A stretch of DNA of 25,757 nucleotides from CAYWNA01 sp964459305. Its GTDB lineage: Bacteria; Planctomycetota; Planctomycetia; Pirellulales; Pirellulaceae. Shown piece by piece: positions 14,194 through 22,392 of the stretch (positions are counted from its first letter, which is position 1; each line of letters starts with the position of its first letter). The notes beneath the pieces are model-generated. The model did no database searches, was not told where the DNA came from, and was given only the letters and a program-made list of their open reading frames with translations. Both the position numbers and the translations under genes were made by a program. Location: contig CAYWNA010000192.1 of the NCBI GenBank assembly GCA_964459305.1, positions 1-25,757 on the forward strand. The letters are read 5' to 3'.

Positions 14194-15612
14194 ATGGCTA
14201 ATCCCCAAGACCCGTCGCAAATCCTGGATCGTCGAGCGCCCTTTGACCCTGATGCGGAAATGGGCGTCTTGGGAAGTATTCTCCTCATGCCCGACGTCTG
14301 CGACGAGGTGGCCCCTGTCGTTCGCCCTAACGACTTCCATGATGATGCCAATCGCCGCCTGTTCGAGCACATGATCGAGATGCACGATGCGGGCGTCAAG
14401 ATCGACGTTACTCTATTGGTCGACCGCTTGAAGACAGCGGGAGAGTTCGAAGCGATCGGTGGCACTGCGTACCTGTACAAGGTCAGCCAATCGGTGCCCA
14501 ATGCCGCGCACGCGCGTTATTACGCCCGGATCGTGCAAGAGAAAGCAACGTTGCGCTCGTTGATCAACGCCAGCACAGACATACTTCGCGACGCCTACGA
14601 CGCACAACGTGAGCCGAAACACCTGGTCAGTGAAGCAGAACAGAAGATCTTCTCGATCCTGGACAACCGTGGCACCAGTACGCTGTCGAACATTCGTGAC
14701 ATTTTGCACGAAGCGATGGATCGTATCGAGGCCCGCATGGAAGGCAGGCACCTGTCCGGGGCTGTGGAAACGGGGTTCACCGACCTGGACGAGTTGACGG
14801 CCGGATTGCACAACTCGGAACTAGTGATTGTGGCGGCGCGACCGAGCATGGGCAAAACGGCCTTGGCGATGAATATTGCCCAGCACGTCACGATGGAGCT
14901 GAATCAGCCGGTCCTGTTTGTCAGTCTGGAAATGTCGTCCATCGAACTGGCCGACCGAATGTTGTGCTCCGTTGCCAGTGTGAACGGGCACCGTCTGCGC
15001 AACGGTACGATTTCCGCCGCCGACCGCCAACGCTTGGTTAGGAAAGCCGGGGTCGTCAGTCAGGCTCCGTTGTTTGTGGACGATTCCCCGTCGCGAACGG
15101 TCAGCGAAATTGCCGCGGCAGCCCGACGAATTCGCCGGCAGCGGGACGCACTGGGACTGATCGTGGTCGACTACCTGCAGTTGATCGAACCGGACAATCC
15201 GAGCGATCCCCGCCAAGAACAGGTTGCCAAAATCGCGCGACGGCTCAAGGGTCTGGCTCGCGAGGCAAACGTGCCGGTCCTGTGTGTGGCGCAGCTAAAC
15301 CGGCAAGCGGAAGACGCCAAATCCCGCCGGCCGCGGCTCAGCCATCTGCGGGAATCCGGCGCCATCGAGCAAGATGCCGACGTGGTGATGTTCGTGCACC
15401 GAGAGGAGTACTTCCACCACGGCGACGAGAAGGATCAGTATGAAGGTCAGGCGGAGCTGATCATCGCCAAACAGCGCAATGGTCCCGTGGGGACGATCGA
15501 GCTGCGTTGGGAAAAGGAATTCACGCGATTCCAGAATCTAGCGCCGGAACGATTGCAGCAATTCGACGATTACAGCCGGGAAGTCGCACACGCGGATGCG
15601 GACGATTTCTAG
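14194..15612 (+). CDS. dnaB: Replicative DNA helicase DnaB
   Basis: DnaB is the hexameric 5'-3' helicase of the replication fork. The 472-residue protein has an N-terminal primase-binding domain (about 15-120, AEMGVLGSILLMPD), a linker, and a RecA-like ATPase core with Walker A ARPSMGKT (215-222), Walker B LIVVDYLQLI (322-331), and the later QLNRQAEDAKSRRP, DLRESGAIEQDADVVMFVHRE-like region (here SHLRESGAIEQDAD) and KQRNGPVGTI. No intein or insertion is seen. ATG 14194 has a strong GGAGGAG (14181-14187) 6 nt upstream; in-frame codons before it are rejected. It ends the rplY-to-dnaB run. Confidence 0.97.
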   Translation: MANPQDPSQILDRRAPFDPDAEMGVLGSILLMPDVCDEVAPVVRPNDFHDDANRRLFEHMIEMHDAGVKIDVTLLVDRLKTAGEFEAIGGTAYLYKVSQSVPNAAHARYYARIVQEKATLRSLINASTDILRDAYDAQREPKHLVSEAEQKIFSILDNRGTSTLSNIRDILHEAMDRIEARMEGRHLSGAVETGFTDLDELTAGLHNSELVIVAARPSMGKTALAMNIAQHVTMELNQPVLFVSLEMSSIELADRMLCSVASVNGHRLRNGTISAADRQRLVRKAGVVSQAPLFVDDSPSRTVSEIAAAARRIRRQRDALGLIVVDYLQLIEPDNPSDPRQEQVAKIARRLKGLAREANVPVLCVAQLNRQAEDAKSRRPRLSHLRESGAIEQDADVVMFVHREEYFHHGDEKDQYEGQAELIIAKQRNGPVGTIELRWEKEFTRFQNLAPERLQQFDDYSREVAHADADDF

Positions 15613-15718
15613 AGAGGTGCCCCCCGACGCCGCAAAACGGCTGGACGGTTTGCCAATCCCTGAAACACTGATGTGAAACCAGAGATGTCGCTTGTGGGAT
15701 CGCACAGTCAGTGACGTT
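15613..15718. other. Convergent intergenic gap, weak hairpin
   Basis: Between the ends of dnaB and the SHD1 gene, CTGAAACACTG (15660-15670) can pair with 15709-15722 as a 7-bp plus 4-bp stem with a bulge. It reaches the stop codon of the minus-strand gene. No T-run is present, so a shared terminator is only possible. Confidence 0.3.
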
Positions 15719-16936
15719 TCAGCTCGCAAACGGGTCTGCGGCGCCGCTTTTGGGCTTGACGTCGCCCCCTTCGATTTCGAGCCCTTCGGCTCCACCGCCT
15801 CCCATCTGCGGCGTGAACTGCTTCATGAGGTTGTCAACGGCTTGATTGAATTCTTCTTGAGTCTGCGTCGCCAACAGCCCGTCCAATACAAATCCGACCA
15901 TCGTCATCCCCGCAAGCACATCTTTCTTGCTCTCCTTCATGCCCTCGCCCATCCCGGACATTTCGAGCTTGGCACCCTCGACGCCTTGTTTCCACTGCTC
16001 GCCCCATTCTTTGGGAAACCACTTCCCTTCGACCCGTACGAGTTCCTCCTCCTTGACCACGCCGTTCGCTTCGATGCGAATCGTCGCCGTGTCCCCATCG
16101 GTTTTCACCGTCGAGATCTTGGCGTCCTGGAGACTACCCAGCACCTCGGCATCGACGGGGGCTCCCGGAAAACTGGCCATGGGCAGTTCCTGGTCGCCTG
16201 CCGCTTTAGCGATGGCGATCATCTTCTCGCCGATGGTCTTGCCGGTTCCGTCAAGAAACGCGCCGATGTCGATGGTCTTCAGTTTCTCCAGATCGGCAAG
16301 TTCGCTATTGATGATCGCTTCCAGCACGTCGGTCAGCGCGTCCCAATTCCGTGTCATTGCCGCCGGATCCACCGGAGACGCTGCCAGGAGGGGGTGCCCA
16401 AGGATAAACTCCTTCTTCTGTTTGAGAAGTTGAATGGCCTTCTTGGCGATGCCTGCACCGCCGTTCCACAGCTCGGCGTCCATGTTTTGGGCAAACGTGT
16501 GCACCAAATCGTTGACGTCCTTTTGGTAGCTGGGCGGCAAAGCATCCCAAGCGATCCGTAGGTTTCCGCTCTGCAAACCCTCCATGACGGCACGAACCGC
16601 GCCGTCCGGCGTATCCGCAGCCGGCGCCGGTCCTGACATCTGACGAGCCTGCTGCTGGCTTTCGGCGTTGAGGCGATTCAGCGGAACGGCGATGACAACC
16701 CCGTTCGCCTTCTTCAGATACACGTTTTCGCCTCTCACTGCCAGGAACTGCGCTTCGATCTTGTACGTGCCTGAACTGTCCGTCCACGTGTCGCCCAACG
16801 CGGGGCAGGCAATGGCAGCGACGAGCACCGTCGCTGTGAGCAGTAGACGCAACGTCCATTGGGGCAGGCTGCGACCAGTCGCTCGACGACCGTGGAAGAC
16901 GGACCCGGAACAGTTGTTCTGAAGTAATTCGGTCAC
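15719..16936 (-). CDS. Exported SHD1-domain protein
   Basis: I cannot assign a function. The 405-residue protein has a hydrophobic export segment (about 28-44) after a basic stretch; cleavage may follow ALG48, or it may be a lipoprotein at C44 (AIAC). An SHD1 domain follows (about 50-97, WTDSSGTYKIEAQF, VYLKKANGVVIAVPLNRLN). SHD1 was named from yeast Sla1 and is common in planctomycete secreted proteins. The rest is helical (about 108-250), then an NTF2- or DUF4878-like part (DTATIRIEANGVVKEEELVRVEGKWFPKEW, about 285-320), and a Gly-rich acidic C-terminus. The start is GTG 16936 with AAGGGAG about 7 nt upstream. It is convergent with dnaB and divergent from the GTPase gene. Its site is the periplasm or outer cell surface. 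Confidence 0.8.
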   Translation of the reverse strand: MTELLQNNCSGSVFHGRRATGRSLPQWTLRLLLTATVLVAAIACPALGDTWTDSSGTYKIEAQFLAVRGENVYLKKANGVVIAVPLNRLNAESQQQARQMSGPAPAADTPDGAVRAVMEGLQSGNLRIAWDALPPSYQKDVNDLVHTFAQNMDAELWNGGAGIAKKAIQLLKQKKEFILGHPLLAASPVDPAAMTRNWDALTDVLEAIINSELADLEKLKTIDIGAFLDGTGKTIGEKMIAIAKAAGDQELPMASFPGAPVDAEVLGSLQDAKISTVKTDGDTATIRIEANGVVKEEELVRVEGKWFPKEWGEQWKQGVEGAKLEMSGMGEGMKESKKDVLAGMTMVGFVLDGLLATQTQEEFNQAVDNLMKQFTPQMGGGGAEGLEIEGGDVKPKSGAADPFAS

Positions 16937-17245
16937 AATTGAACTCCCTTGAAATGGGCGGATGGTGAGAATTGGGGTTTACAGCAGGCTCGACGTGCGA
17001 CGCCCATGTTGGAGTCGACGCCTTTGCGTGTTCTCGCAGACCGGAGTCCGTACTCCGACTTTTGTTGCGGCCCAAGGCCGCGCTTTGGCAGGCTGTTACG
17101 TTTGCAGCAGGATCATTGTCTTCCCAAAGATCAACCACCGCAAGGTCACTCGGCGCAGATTCGGCCCACCCGTTGCCTGACTAAGCCGGAAAGCGTAACT
17201 TGCTGTCTGCTGCCTTCATTTTCTTCGATTGTTGCTGGAAACGCT
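16937..17245. other. Divergent intergenic region with tandem hairpins
   Basis: This gap separates two divergent genes. It holds two adjacent perfect hairpins: CGGAGT/ACTCCG (17042-17047 with 17052-17057) and GCGGCC/GGCCGC (17067-17072 with 17076-17081). An ACTTTTGTTG follows the first. They may lie in the leader of either gene or be dispersed repeats. No gene is seen. Confidence 0.5.
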
Positions 17246-18271
17246 ATGAAAATCGGTGTCGTTGGCTATCAGGGATCAGGCAAGAGCACTTTGTTTCAAT
17301 GGCTTACCGGGATAACCCCCGACCCGGCTCATGCACATCGAACGCAAATGGCGATGGCCACGGTGCCCGAACCGCGGCTGGAGGTACTGCGCGAGATCTA
17401 TGGTGCCAAGAAGGTGACCCAGGGCGCGATGGAAATCGTGGACACGCCGGGTTTGAGCCGCACTCACGAAGGCAGCGCGGGCAAACTGGCAATGATCCGC
17501 GAAGCCGGGTGTTTGGTTGTCGTTGTCGCTTCGTACGACGGCTCGGATGCGGTCGCGGATCTGAGCAGTCTCGAAGACGACTTGCTGATCGCCGACCTAG
17601 ACATCGTTACGGGGCGAATCGAACGGCTGCGAGAGTACGTGAAGAAACCGCGCCCGGATCGTGACGATCTTCAGAAGGAACTGGACGCCCTGGAGCCGCT
17701 GCAGGCTGCGCTGGAATCGGAACAGACATTGCGCGATTTCGACTTGTCGCCGGAACAGACCCGGGTCGTTCGATCGTTTCAGCTATTCAGCGACAAACCA
17801 CGATTGGTCATCGTCAACACCGCCGACGACGACGCGGAGCCAGAGCGTTTCGAACGCCAAATGCCGCCGGGCACACACGTCGTCGCCGTCTCGCTGGGCC
17901 TGCAACTGGAATTGGCGACCATGGAGAACGACGAACGCGCGGAGTTCTGCGGCGAAATGGGCGTCAGCCTGTTTGATTGCGGTAGCCTGCTGCGGCGCAT
18001 CATGGAAGTCTCAGGGCAAATGCTGTTCTTGACCGCCGGCCCAAAAGAGGTGCGGGCCTGGCTGATTCACTGTGGGGCGACGGCGGTCGAAGCCGCGGGA
18101 GCCATCCACACCGATTTGGCCCGTGGGTTCATTCGCGCGGAAGTCATGAAGTGCGAAGACTTGGTCCGGCTGGGCAGCGAGCGAGAAGTGAAAGCGAATA
18201 ATCTCATGCACAGGGAACACAAAGAATACGTCATTCAGGATGACGACGTGGTCCTGATCCAACACAACTGA
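17246..18271 (+). CDS. YchF/OBG-like GTPase with TGS/DUF933 C-terminus
   Basis: This is a P-loop GTPase or ATPase related to YchF/OLA1, which acts around ribosomes and stress. In 341 residues, the G1 loop is GYQGSGKST (7-15), G3 is DTPGL (66-70), a coiled insertion lies about 125-170 (EYVKKPRPDRDDLQKELDALEPLQ), and the DUF933/TGS-like C-terminus (about 260-341) contains FLTAGPKEVRAWLIHCG, AAGAIHTDLARGFIRAEVM and the YVIQDDDVVLIQHN end, all typical of YchF. It departs from classical YchF, whose G1 is usually NVGKS and whose G4 is NVDE-like; here the G4 position reads VNTADDD. It is therefore probably a planctomycete paralogue rather than YchF itself. The ATG is preferred because it fits the family N-terminus. 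The downstream gene starts 21 nt after its stop. Confidence 0.88.
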   Translation: MKIGVVGYQGSGKSTLFQWLTGITPDPAHAHRTQMAMATVPEPRLEVLREIYGAKKVTQGAMEIVDTPGLSRTHEGSAGKLAMIREAGCLVVVVASYDGSDAVADLSSLEDDLLIADLDIVTGRIERLREYVKKPRPDRDDLQKELDALEPLQAALESEQTLRDFDLSPEQTRVVRSFQLFSDKPRLVIVNTADDDAEPERFERQMPPGTHVVAVSLGLQLELATMENDERAEFCGEMGVSLFDCGSLLRRIMEVSGQMLFLTAGPKEVRAWLIHCGATAVEAAGAIHTDLARGFIRAEVMKCEDLVRLGSEREVKANNLMHREHKEYVIQDDDVVLIQHN

Positions 18272-18292
18272 CCTTGGCGACGGAGAAGCCAA

Positions 18293-18748
18293 ATGATGGA
18301 ACTGGAGCAATTATTGGAGACTCTGCGGCGCATCGAGGCGCTGCACGCACGGACGGATGTGGCGGGCGAACGTGATGCCGCGGCGGCCGCGTTGGAGAAC
18401 ATGCGAGCCCGGCTGGCCCGCATGGAACAGCAAGATCCTCCGGTCGAGTACAAATTCTCGATGCCAGACAGTTGGTCACGTCGACTGTTCACGGCGCTGC
18501 TGCGGCGTTACGGCATCCAGCCCTACCGCTATCGCGGCCAGCGCTACACGACCGTCATGGCACGCGTGTCGAAATCGTTTGTCGACGACACCTTGTGGCC
18601 GGAGTACGTCGAACTGGACGAGGTGCTGCGAGCTTACTTGTCCGACATAACGGACCGCGTAATTCGCGAAGCCATTTACGAAGACAGTTCCGAAGCCGAA
18701 GAACGCCCCAAAACCGCCGCAATCCAAGACATGCGACGGCCCAAGTAG
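18293..18748 (+). CDS. Small coiled-coil hypothetical, cotranscribed with the GTPase
   Basis: I do not recognise this 151-residue protein. Residues 1-48 predict a coiled coil (LEQLLETLRRIEALHAR, then Ala/Arg-rich helix). A conserved-looking globular part follows (about 50-125), with the aromatic and basic motif SWSRRLFTALLRRYGIQPYRYRGQRYTT and FVDDTLWPEYVELD. It has no signal peptide or membrane helix, so it is cytosolic. GGAGAAG lies 5 nt before ATG 18293. The 21-nt spacing from the GTPase gene suggests one transcript and a shared role. Confidence 0.75.
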   Translation: MMELEQLLETLRRIEALHARTDVAGERDAAAAALENMRARLARMEQQDPPVEYKFSMPDSWSRRLFTALLRRYGIQPYRYRGQRYTTVMARVSKSFVDDTLWPEYVELDEVLRAYLSDITDRVIREAIYEDSSEAEERPKTAAIQDMRRPK

Positions 18749-18775
18749 ATGAGCGTTGCCGGGATGCGACGAAAC

Positions 18776-18815
18776 GCCACCTGAGTGTGGATCTATCTCA
18801 TTTGGCAGGCTTTTT
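18776..18815 (+). terminator. Possible terminator after the GTPase operon
   Basis: GCCA (18776-18779) pairs with TGGC (18803-18806) and TGAG (18782-18785) with CTCA (18797-18800), with a small internal loop, and T5 follows at 18811-18815. The stem is weak, so confidence is limited. Confidence 0.35.
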
Positions 18816-19925
18816 CTACTCTTCCGCCAGGATCTGTTGGTAGAGTTCGACGTGTCGATGGATCATCTTCTCGACGGAGAACTCTTCCAGCATGCGTTTC
18901 TTGGCGGCCTCGCCGAATCGCGTGGCCAGTTCGGTGTCGTCCAGAAGGATGTTTGTTCGTTGGGCGAGGCTGGCGCGATCGCCGAGTGGCACCAAGCAGC
19001 CGGTTTCTTCGTGGACAACCAGGTCGCGATTGCCGGGAATGTCGGTGGCCACGACGGGTATGCCCGCCGACATGGCTTCCATGATCGCATTGGATTGACC
19101 TTCATACGCACTGCCCAGCCACAGACAATCGAAATGCGGCAGCAGTCGAGGCACGTCGTCGCGTTCGCCCAGGAAGTGAACGCGGTCGCCGATTTCTACC
19201 TGATCGCGGTAACGCTCCAATCGCCACCGCTGCGGCCCGTCGCCGATGATCAGCAAGTGTGCGTCGTCGCGAATGCACTTCAGTAGATCGGCGGCCCAGA
19301 TCAAGTCCTTGATTCGCTTTTGTGGCCACAAGCGGTTTATCGCTCCGATCAGCCGCGCGTCGGCTGGCAGGCCCAGTTCGTCCAGCAGTTCCTCTCGCGA
19401 CATACTCGTCGGCGGTGAAAACGGCAGGATTCCATTAGGGATAACTGCAAACTTCCCTTGAGGTATACCGTGCTGGACGTAGAAGTCGCGCACTCCGCTG
19501 CTGTTTGTCACAATTCGCCGGGTGCGCCGCGCCAAAAGCCGGTCGATTGCCAACTCGTGCCATCGTTTCCAGGGATCGACACATCGCTCGCCCGCCAAAA
19601 CGTGTTTCACACCGGTACCGAAGGCCGCCTGACGGCCGTAGGCGTTGGCCGCGAAGATCCACGTGTGAACGATGTCGGGGGACAATTGCCGTATGTATCG
19701 TCGCAGACGCCAGTAGGCAGCCGGGTCGATCTTCCAGCTCTTTCCGATCACCGTGACCGGTACCTCGTGTTCCTGCAGCGTTTCCAGTAGCGGGCCACCA
19801 CGAGTCAATGCGCATACGTGAACGTCGAATTTTTCGCGCGGCAGGCCGCTGGCGAGCAACGTCAGTTGCTTCTCGGCACCGCAACGGTCCAGTGTTGGTA
19901 TGATCAGTAGAAGTCGCTTTGTCAC
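18816..19925 (-). CDS. GT4-family glycosyltransferase
   Basis: This is a retaining GT-B glycosyltransferase that adds a sugar from a nucleotide-sugar donor to a cell-surface glycan or small molecule; the acceptor is unknown. The 369 residues show the N-terminal Rossmann half (LLLIIPTLDRCGAEKQLTLLA, SPDIVHTWIFAANAYGR), the hinge VIPNGI (161-166), and the C-terminal half with AINRLWPQKRIKDL, LLIIGDGPQRWRLE and the EX7E motif E275-E283 in YEGQSNAIMEAMSAGIPVV. It has no signal peptide, so it acts at the cytosolic side. The start is GTG 19925, which overlaps the stop of the upstream dehydratase as GTGA. The two are probably translationally coupled. Confidence 0.92.
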   Translation of the reverse strand: MTKRLLLIIPTLDRCGAEKQLTLLASGLPREKFDVHVCALTRGGPLLETLQEHEVPVTVIGKSWKIDPAAYWRLRRYIRQLSPDIVHTWIFAANAYGRQAAFGTGVKHVLAGERCVDPWKRWHELAIDRLLARRTRRIVTNSSGVRDFYVQHGIPQGKFAVIPNGILPFSPPTSMSREELLDELGLPADARLIGAINRLWPQKRIKDLIWAADLLKCIRDDAHLLIIGDGPQRWRLERYRDQVEIGDRVHFLGERDDVPRLLPHFDCLWLGSAYEGQSNAIMEAMSAGIPVVATDIPGNRDLVVHEETGCLVPLGDRASLAQRTNILLDDTELATRFGEAAKKRMLEEFSVEKMIHRHVELYQQILAEE

Positions 19926-21472
19926 AGCATCGGTCCCACCGTCCAGGGCACGAATTCATCGTCGCCGATACCGTGGATCTCACTCTTGGTTTTCTGGCCG
20001 CTGGCCACGGCTAGAATTTCTTCGAAAATCTCCCGGCCCACGTCTTCGAGCGTCCGCCCTGCGAGTATCTCCCCGGCATTGATGTCCATATCGTCGAGCA
20101 TCCGCTGATACATCGCCGTATTCGAGGCGACTTTGATCGACGGCGCGGGTTTGCAGCCGAAACAGCTCCCGCGTCCAGTGGTGAACACTACCACGTTGGC
20201 ACCACCGGCCGCCATGCCGAGGACGCTGGGGGGGTCAAAGCCCGGCGTGTCCATCACCACAAGGCCCTTGGCCGTGACCGGCTCGGCATATTGGTATACA
20301 TCGACCAGCGCCGTCGAGCCTGCTTTTGCGACGGCGCCCAGAGATTTCTCGGCGATTGTCGTGAGGCCGCCTTCCTTGTTGCCCACCGACGGGTTGTTGT
20401 CCAGTTCGGCTCCAAACTTCGCGACGTATGATCTCCACCATTCGATCCGCTCGATCAGTCTGTCAGCCACTTCCCTCGAAACAGCTCGCCGCGTCAACAG
20501 GTGTTCGGCCCCGTAGATCTCCGGCGTTTCGGACAGGATCGCTGTGCCGCCGCAAGCAACGAGCATGTCGCACGCGACGCCGACCGCCGGATTGGAGGTG
20601 ATTCCCGAGTTGCCGTCCGATCCGCCGCATTCAGTCGCTAGAATCAACTCGCCAGCCGGAATCGATTTGCGACGAACATCGTCGACACGCGGCAACAACT
20701 CGCCGATTTTGCGCACCGCTGCCTCGACTGTCTTGACCGTGCCGCCACAATCCTGCATGGAGAACACAGGGGGTTCGTTCGGCTCGCCCGGCACACCATC
20801 GATTTGCACCAACTGCTGACTTTCGATCAAACGCCCGGACGTGCTCTGTTCGCAACCTAGACCGACGAGCAGATAGCCGCCGATGTTGGGATGCCTGGCC
20901 ATGCCTCCCATGACGCGGTCCAGCATCTCGTGGCTTTGTCCGCCAAACGGCATGCCGCATCCGGTCCCGTGCGTGAACGCTACTACCCCATCGACGTTCG
21001 GATAGTCCTTTAGCAGCGATTGGTCAAATCGGCCGGCAACGAACTTGCTGACCGAAGCCGAGCAATTGACGGTCGAAATCACCGCGATATAGTTGCGGGT
21101 GCCCGCTTTTCCTTTCGAGCGACGATAGCCATCGAAAGTGCGATCAGCAATCGGCGCCGGCGGCGCTGGAATCTCGCAGGCCGGGGAATAGTCGCGTGCA
21201 AGATCACCAATCGCCAGATTGTGCGAGTGCACCCAGTCGCCCGGCTCGACGTCCTTGGTAGCCACACCAATCGTCTGGCCGTACTTCAACACGCGATGTC
21301 CCTTGGGAATCGGGCACAAGGCGATCTTGTGTCCGAGCTTGACGGGGCCAGGCAACAGGCAGGTTTGCCCACCCGCCGTGATTTTCGTGTCAGTTTCCAG
21401 ATTGCGCGCGGCGACGCACACATTGTCGTCTGGATGAAGGAAAACGACATCGACAGCAGGCTGACGGGGCAT
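19922..21472 (-). CDS. UxaA/GarD-family sugar-acid dehydratase
   Basis: Members remove water from altronate (UxaA) or galactarate (GarD) to give keto-deoxy sugar acids, in uronate or aldarate breakdown; the substrate here is not settled. In 516 residues there is an N-terminal SAF domain (about 10-88, ending GDWVHSHNL), then the UxaA fold: FTHGTGCGMPFGG, LLVGLGCEQ, ATECGGSDGNSGITSNPAVG, PEIYGAEHLLTRRAV, NPSVGNKEGGLTTIAEKSLG, MDTPGFD and FTTGRGSCFGCKPAPSIKVASN. Histidine and cysteine residues in these loops bind the metal in the family. Length is close to E. coli UxaA. ATG 21472 is used; one nucleotide separates it from the 19-nt repeat upstream. No kinase or aldolase of the pathway is seen nearby. 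Confidence 0.9.
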   Translation of the reverse strand: MPRQPAVDVVFLHPDDNVCVAARNLETDTKITAGGQTCLLPGPVKLGHKIALCPIPKGHRVLKYGQTIGVATKDVEPGDWVHSHNLAIGDLARDYSPACEIPAPPAPIADRTFDGYRRSKGKAGTRNYIAVISTVNCSASVSKFVAGRFDQSLLKDYPNVDGVVAFTHGTGCGMPFGGQSHEMLDRVMGGMARHPNIGGYLLVGLGCEQSTSGRLIESQQLVQIDGVPGEPNEPPVFSMQDCGGTVKTVEAAVRKIGELLPRVDDVRRKSIPAGELILATECGGSDGNSGITSNPAVGVACDMLVACGGTAILSETPEIYGAEHLLTRRAVSREVADRLIERIEWWRSYVAKFGAELDNNPSVGNKEGGLTTIAEKSLGAVAKAGSTALVDVYQYAEPVTAKGLVVMDTPGFDPPSVLGMAAGGANVVVFTTGRGSCFGCKPAPSIKVASNTAMYQRMLDDMDINAGEILAGRTLEDVGREIFEEILAVASGQKTKSEIHGIGDDEFVPWTVGPML

Positions 21473-21473
21473 G

Positions 21474-21492
21474 AATGACCAAATCCCAATGA
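21474..21492. repeat. 19-nt dispersed repeat, copy B
   Basis: Identical to 3130-3148 and in the same orientation, this copy ends 1 nt before the ATG of the uxaA-type gene when read on the minus strand. It therefore replaces the usual ribosome-binding region; the minus-strand sequence TTGGTCATTC before the ATG has no clear Shine-Dalgarno. Confidence 0.7.
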
Positions 21493-21531
21493 GCAAAGGT
21501 AGCCTATTATAGGCAAGCCGGTGGAAATAGA

Positions 21532-21807
21532 TCACTCTTGTTGGCTAGATGGTGCGTCGTCCGACGGGACGAGTACCGTCCCACCTTCAGCCGCTATCTC
21601 TTCTCCTGCCTCTTCCTCTGCAATTTCGACAACTTCCATCTCTGCGGGATGGAACACGGAGCCTACCCTCCCGCAGCAGGGATCTGCGCGCTGCCACCTT
21701 CCACCGTAGGCGGAATAAGTGTGGTCGTGAGGGCCTGCACACATGGCACAGCCTGCCGCGGTAGCCAGTAGCCCCAAAATCGAAATCGCCAACAATTGAC
21801 TTTTCAT
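21532..21807 (-). CDS. Small Cys-rich lipoprotein-like protein
   Basis: The function is unknown. In 91 residues, an N-terminal export signal (1-19, KSQLLAISILGLLATAA) leads to C20 in TAAGC, a likely lipoprotein cleavage site. A short Cys- and aromatic-rich part follows (CAMCAGPHDHTYSAYGGRW, then DPCCGRVGSVFHPAE), and the C-terminus is acidic (EVVEIAEEEAGEEIAAEGG). Planctomycetes encode many small lipoproteins of this general style. The ATG has GAGG about 6 nt upstream. The next gene on this strand, the dehydratase, starts 59 nt after its stop, so they may be cotranscribed. It is expected at the outer face of a membrane. Confidence 0.7.
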   Translation of the reverse strand: MKSQLLAISILGLLATAAGCAMCAGPHDHTYSAYGGRWQRADPCCGRVGSVFHPAEMEVVEIAEEEAGEEIAAEGGTVLVPSDDAPSSQQE

Positions 21808-21975
21808 CGCGGCCTCGCCAGATCAGACGTTTCGGATCAAGAACAGCATCGCTGTATGCCAGTTCGGCAAGAGTAAGAGGGGAACTTTAGAGTGACCTTA
21901 TGGATTATGGCGATAATCCGGCCTGTGGGGTGGGAGGCCAGCCTTGATCGCCGAATGTGACCCCATTCACATCGC

Positions 21976-22392
21976 CTATTTTGCAGCGGAGGATGTGGCG
22001 ATGAGTTTACGCAGTTCACGACGCTGCTCTTTGGGCAGAAATGCCCGTTCAACGAGCTCCGGGTCATATTGCGTCCACGATTCTCGAACCGTCTCCGCGA
22101 GCACTTTGCGAAGCACGATCCCATCATGCCAGACAGCCATGTAATTCCCTCGCATCCAATCTCGCTGAGGAATCTGGGCTGGACGTTTGAGAAGCCGCCA
22201 AGCGCGGACGTTATAGCGGCCATACTGAGATGACCAATCGTAGAAAATCACTTGGTCGAAGACGTGCTTGCCGAGCTCGTCATAGAAATGGTTGACTTCG
22301 ATCAAGTCAACGCAGTCGGTGGCCACGTCCTCAACCGGGTTGAGGGAGAGATAGGCCATCAATACAGCGATTGGGGCAGTAGTGGTACTCAC
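21976..22392 (-). CDS. Hypothetical protein, conserved-looking
   Basis: I cannot name it. The 138-residue cytosolic-type protein has a compact, aromatic-rich core (VDLIEVNHFYDELGKHVFDQVIFYDW, then GRYNVRAWRLLKRPAQIPQRDW and ESWTQYDPELVERAFLPKEQRREL) that reads like a real folded domain and has the tone of a planctomycete-specific family. Start choice: GTG 22392 has GGGAGA 5 nt upstream; GTG 22410 and ATG 22359 are alternatives. There is no signal peptide. It precedes the lipoprotein gene on the same strand, 168 nt away. Confidence 0.7.
   Translation of the reverse strand: MSTTTAPIAVLMAYLSLNPVEDVATDCVDLIEVNHFYDELGKHVFDQVIFYDWSSQYGRYNVRAWRLLKRPAQIPQRDWMRGNYMAVWHDGIVLRKVLAETVRESWTQYDPELVERAFLPKEQRRELRKLIATSSAAK

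Noticed and set aside
15692..16561. Long plus-strand open frame
   Set aside because: It lies opposite the SHD1 gene, has no family motif, and the minus-strand gene has a signal peptide, ribosome binding site and recognisable domain.
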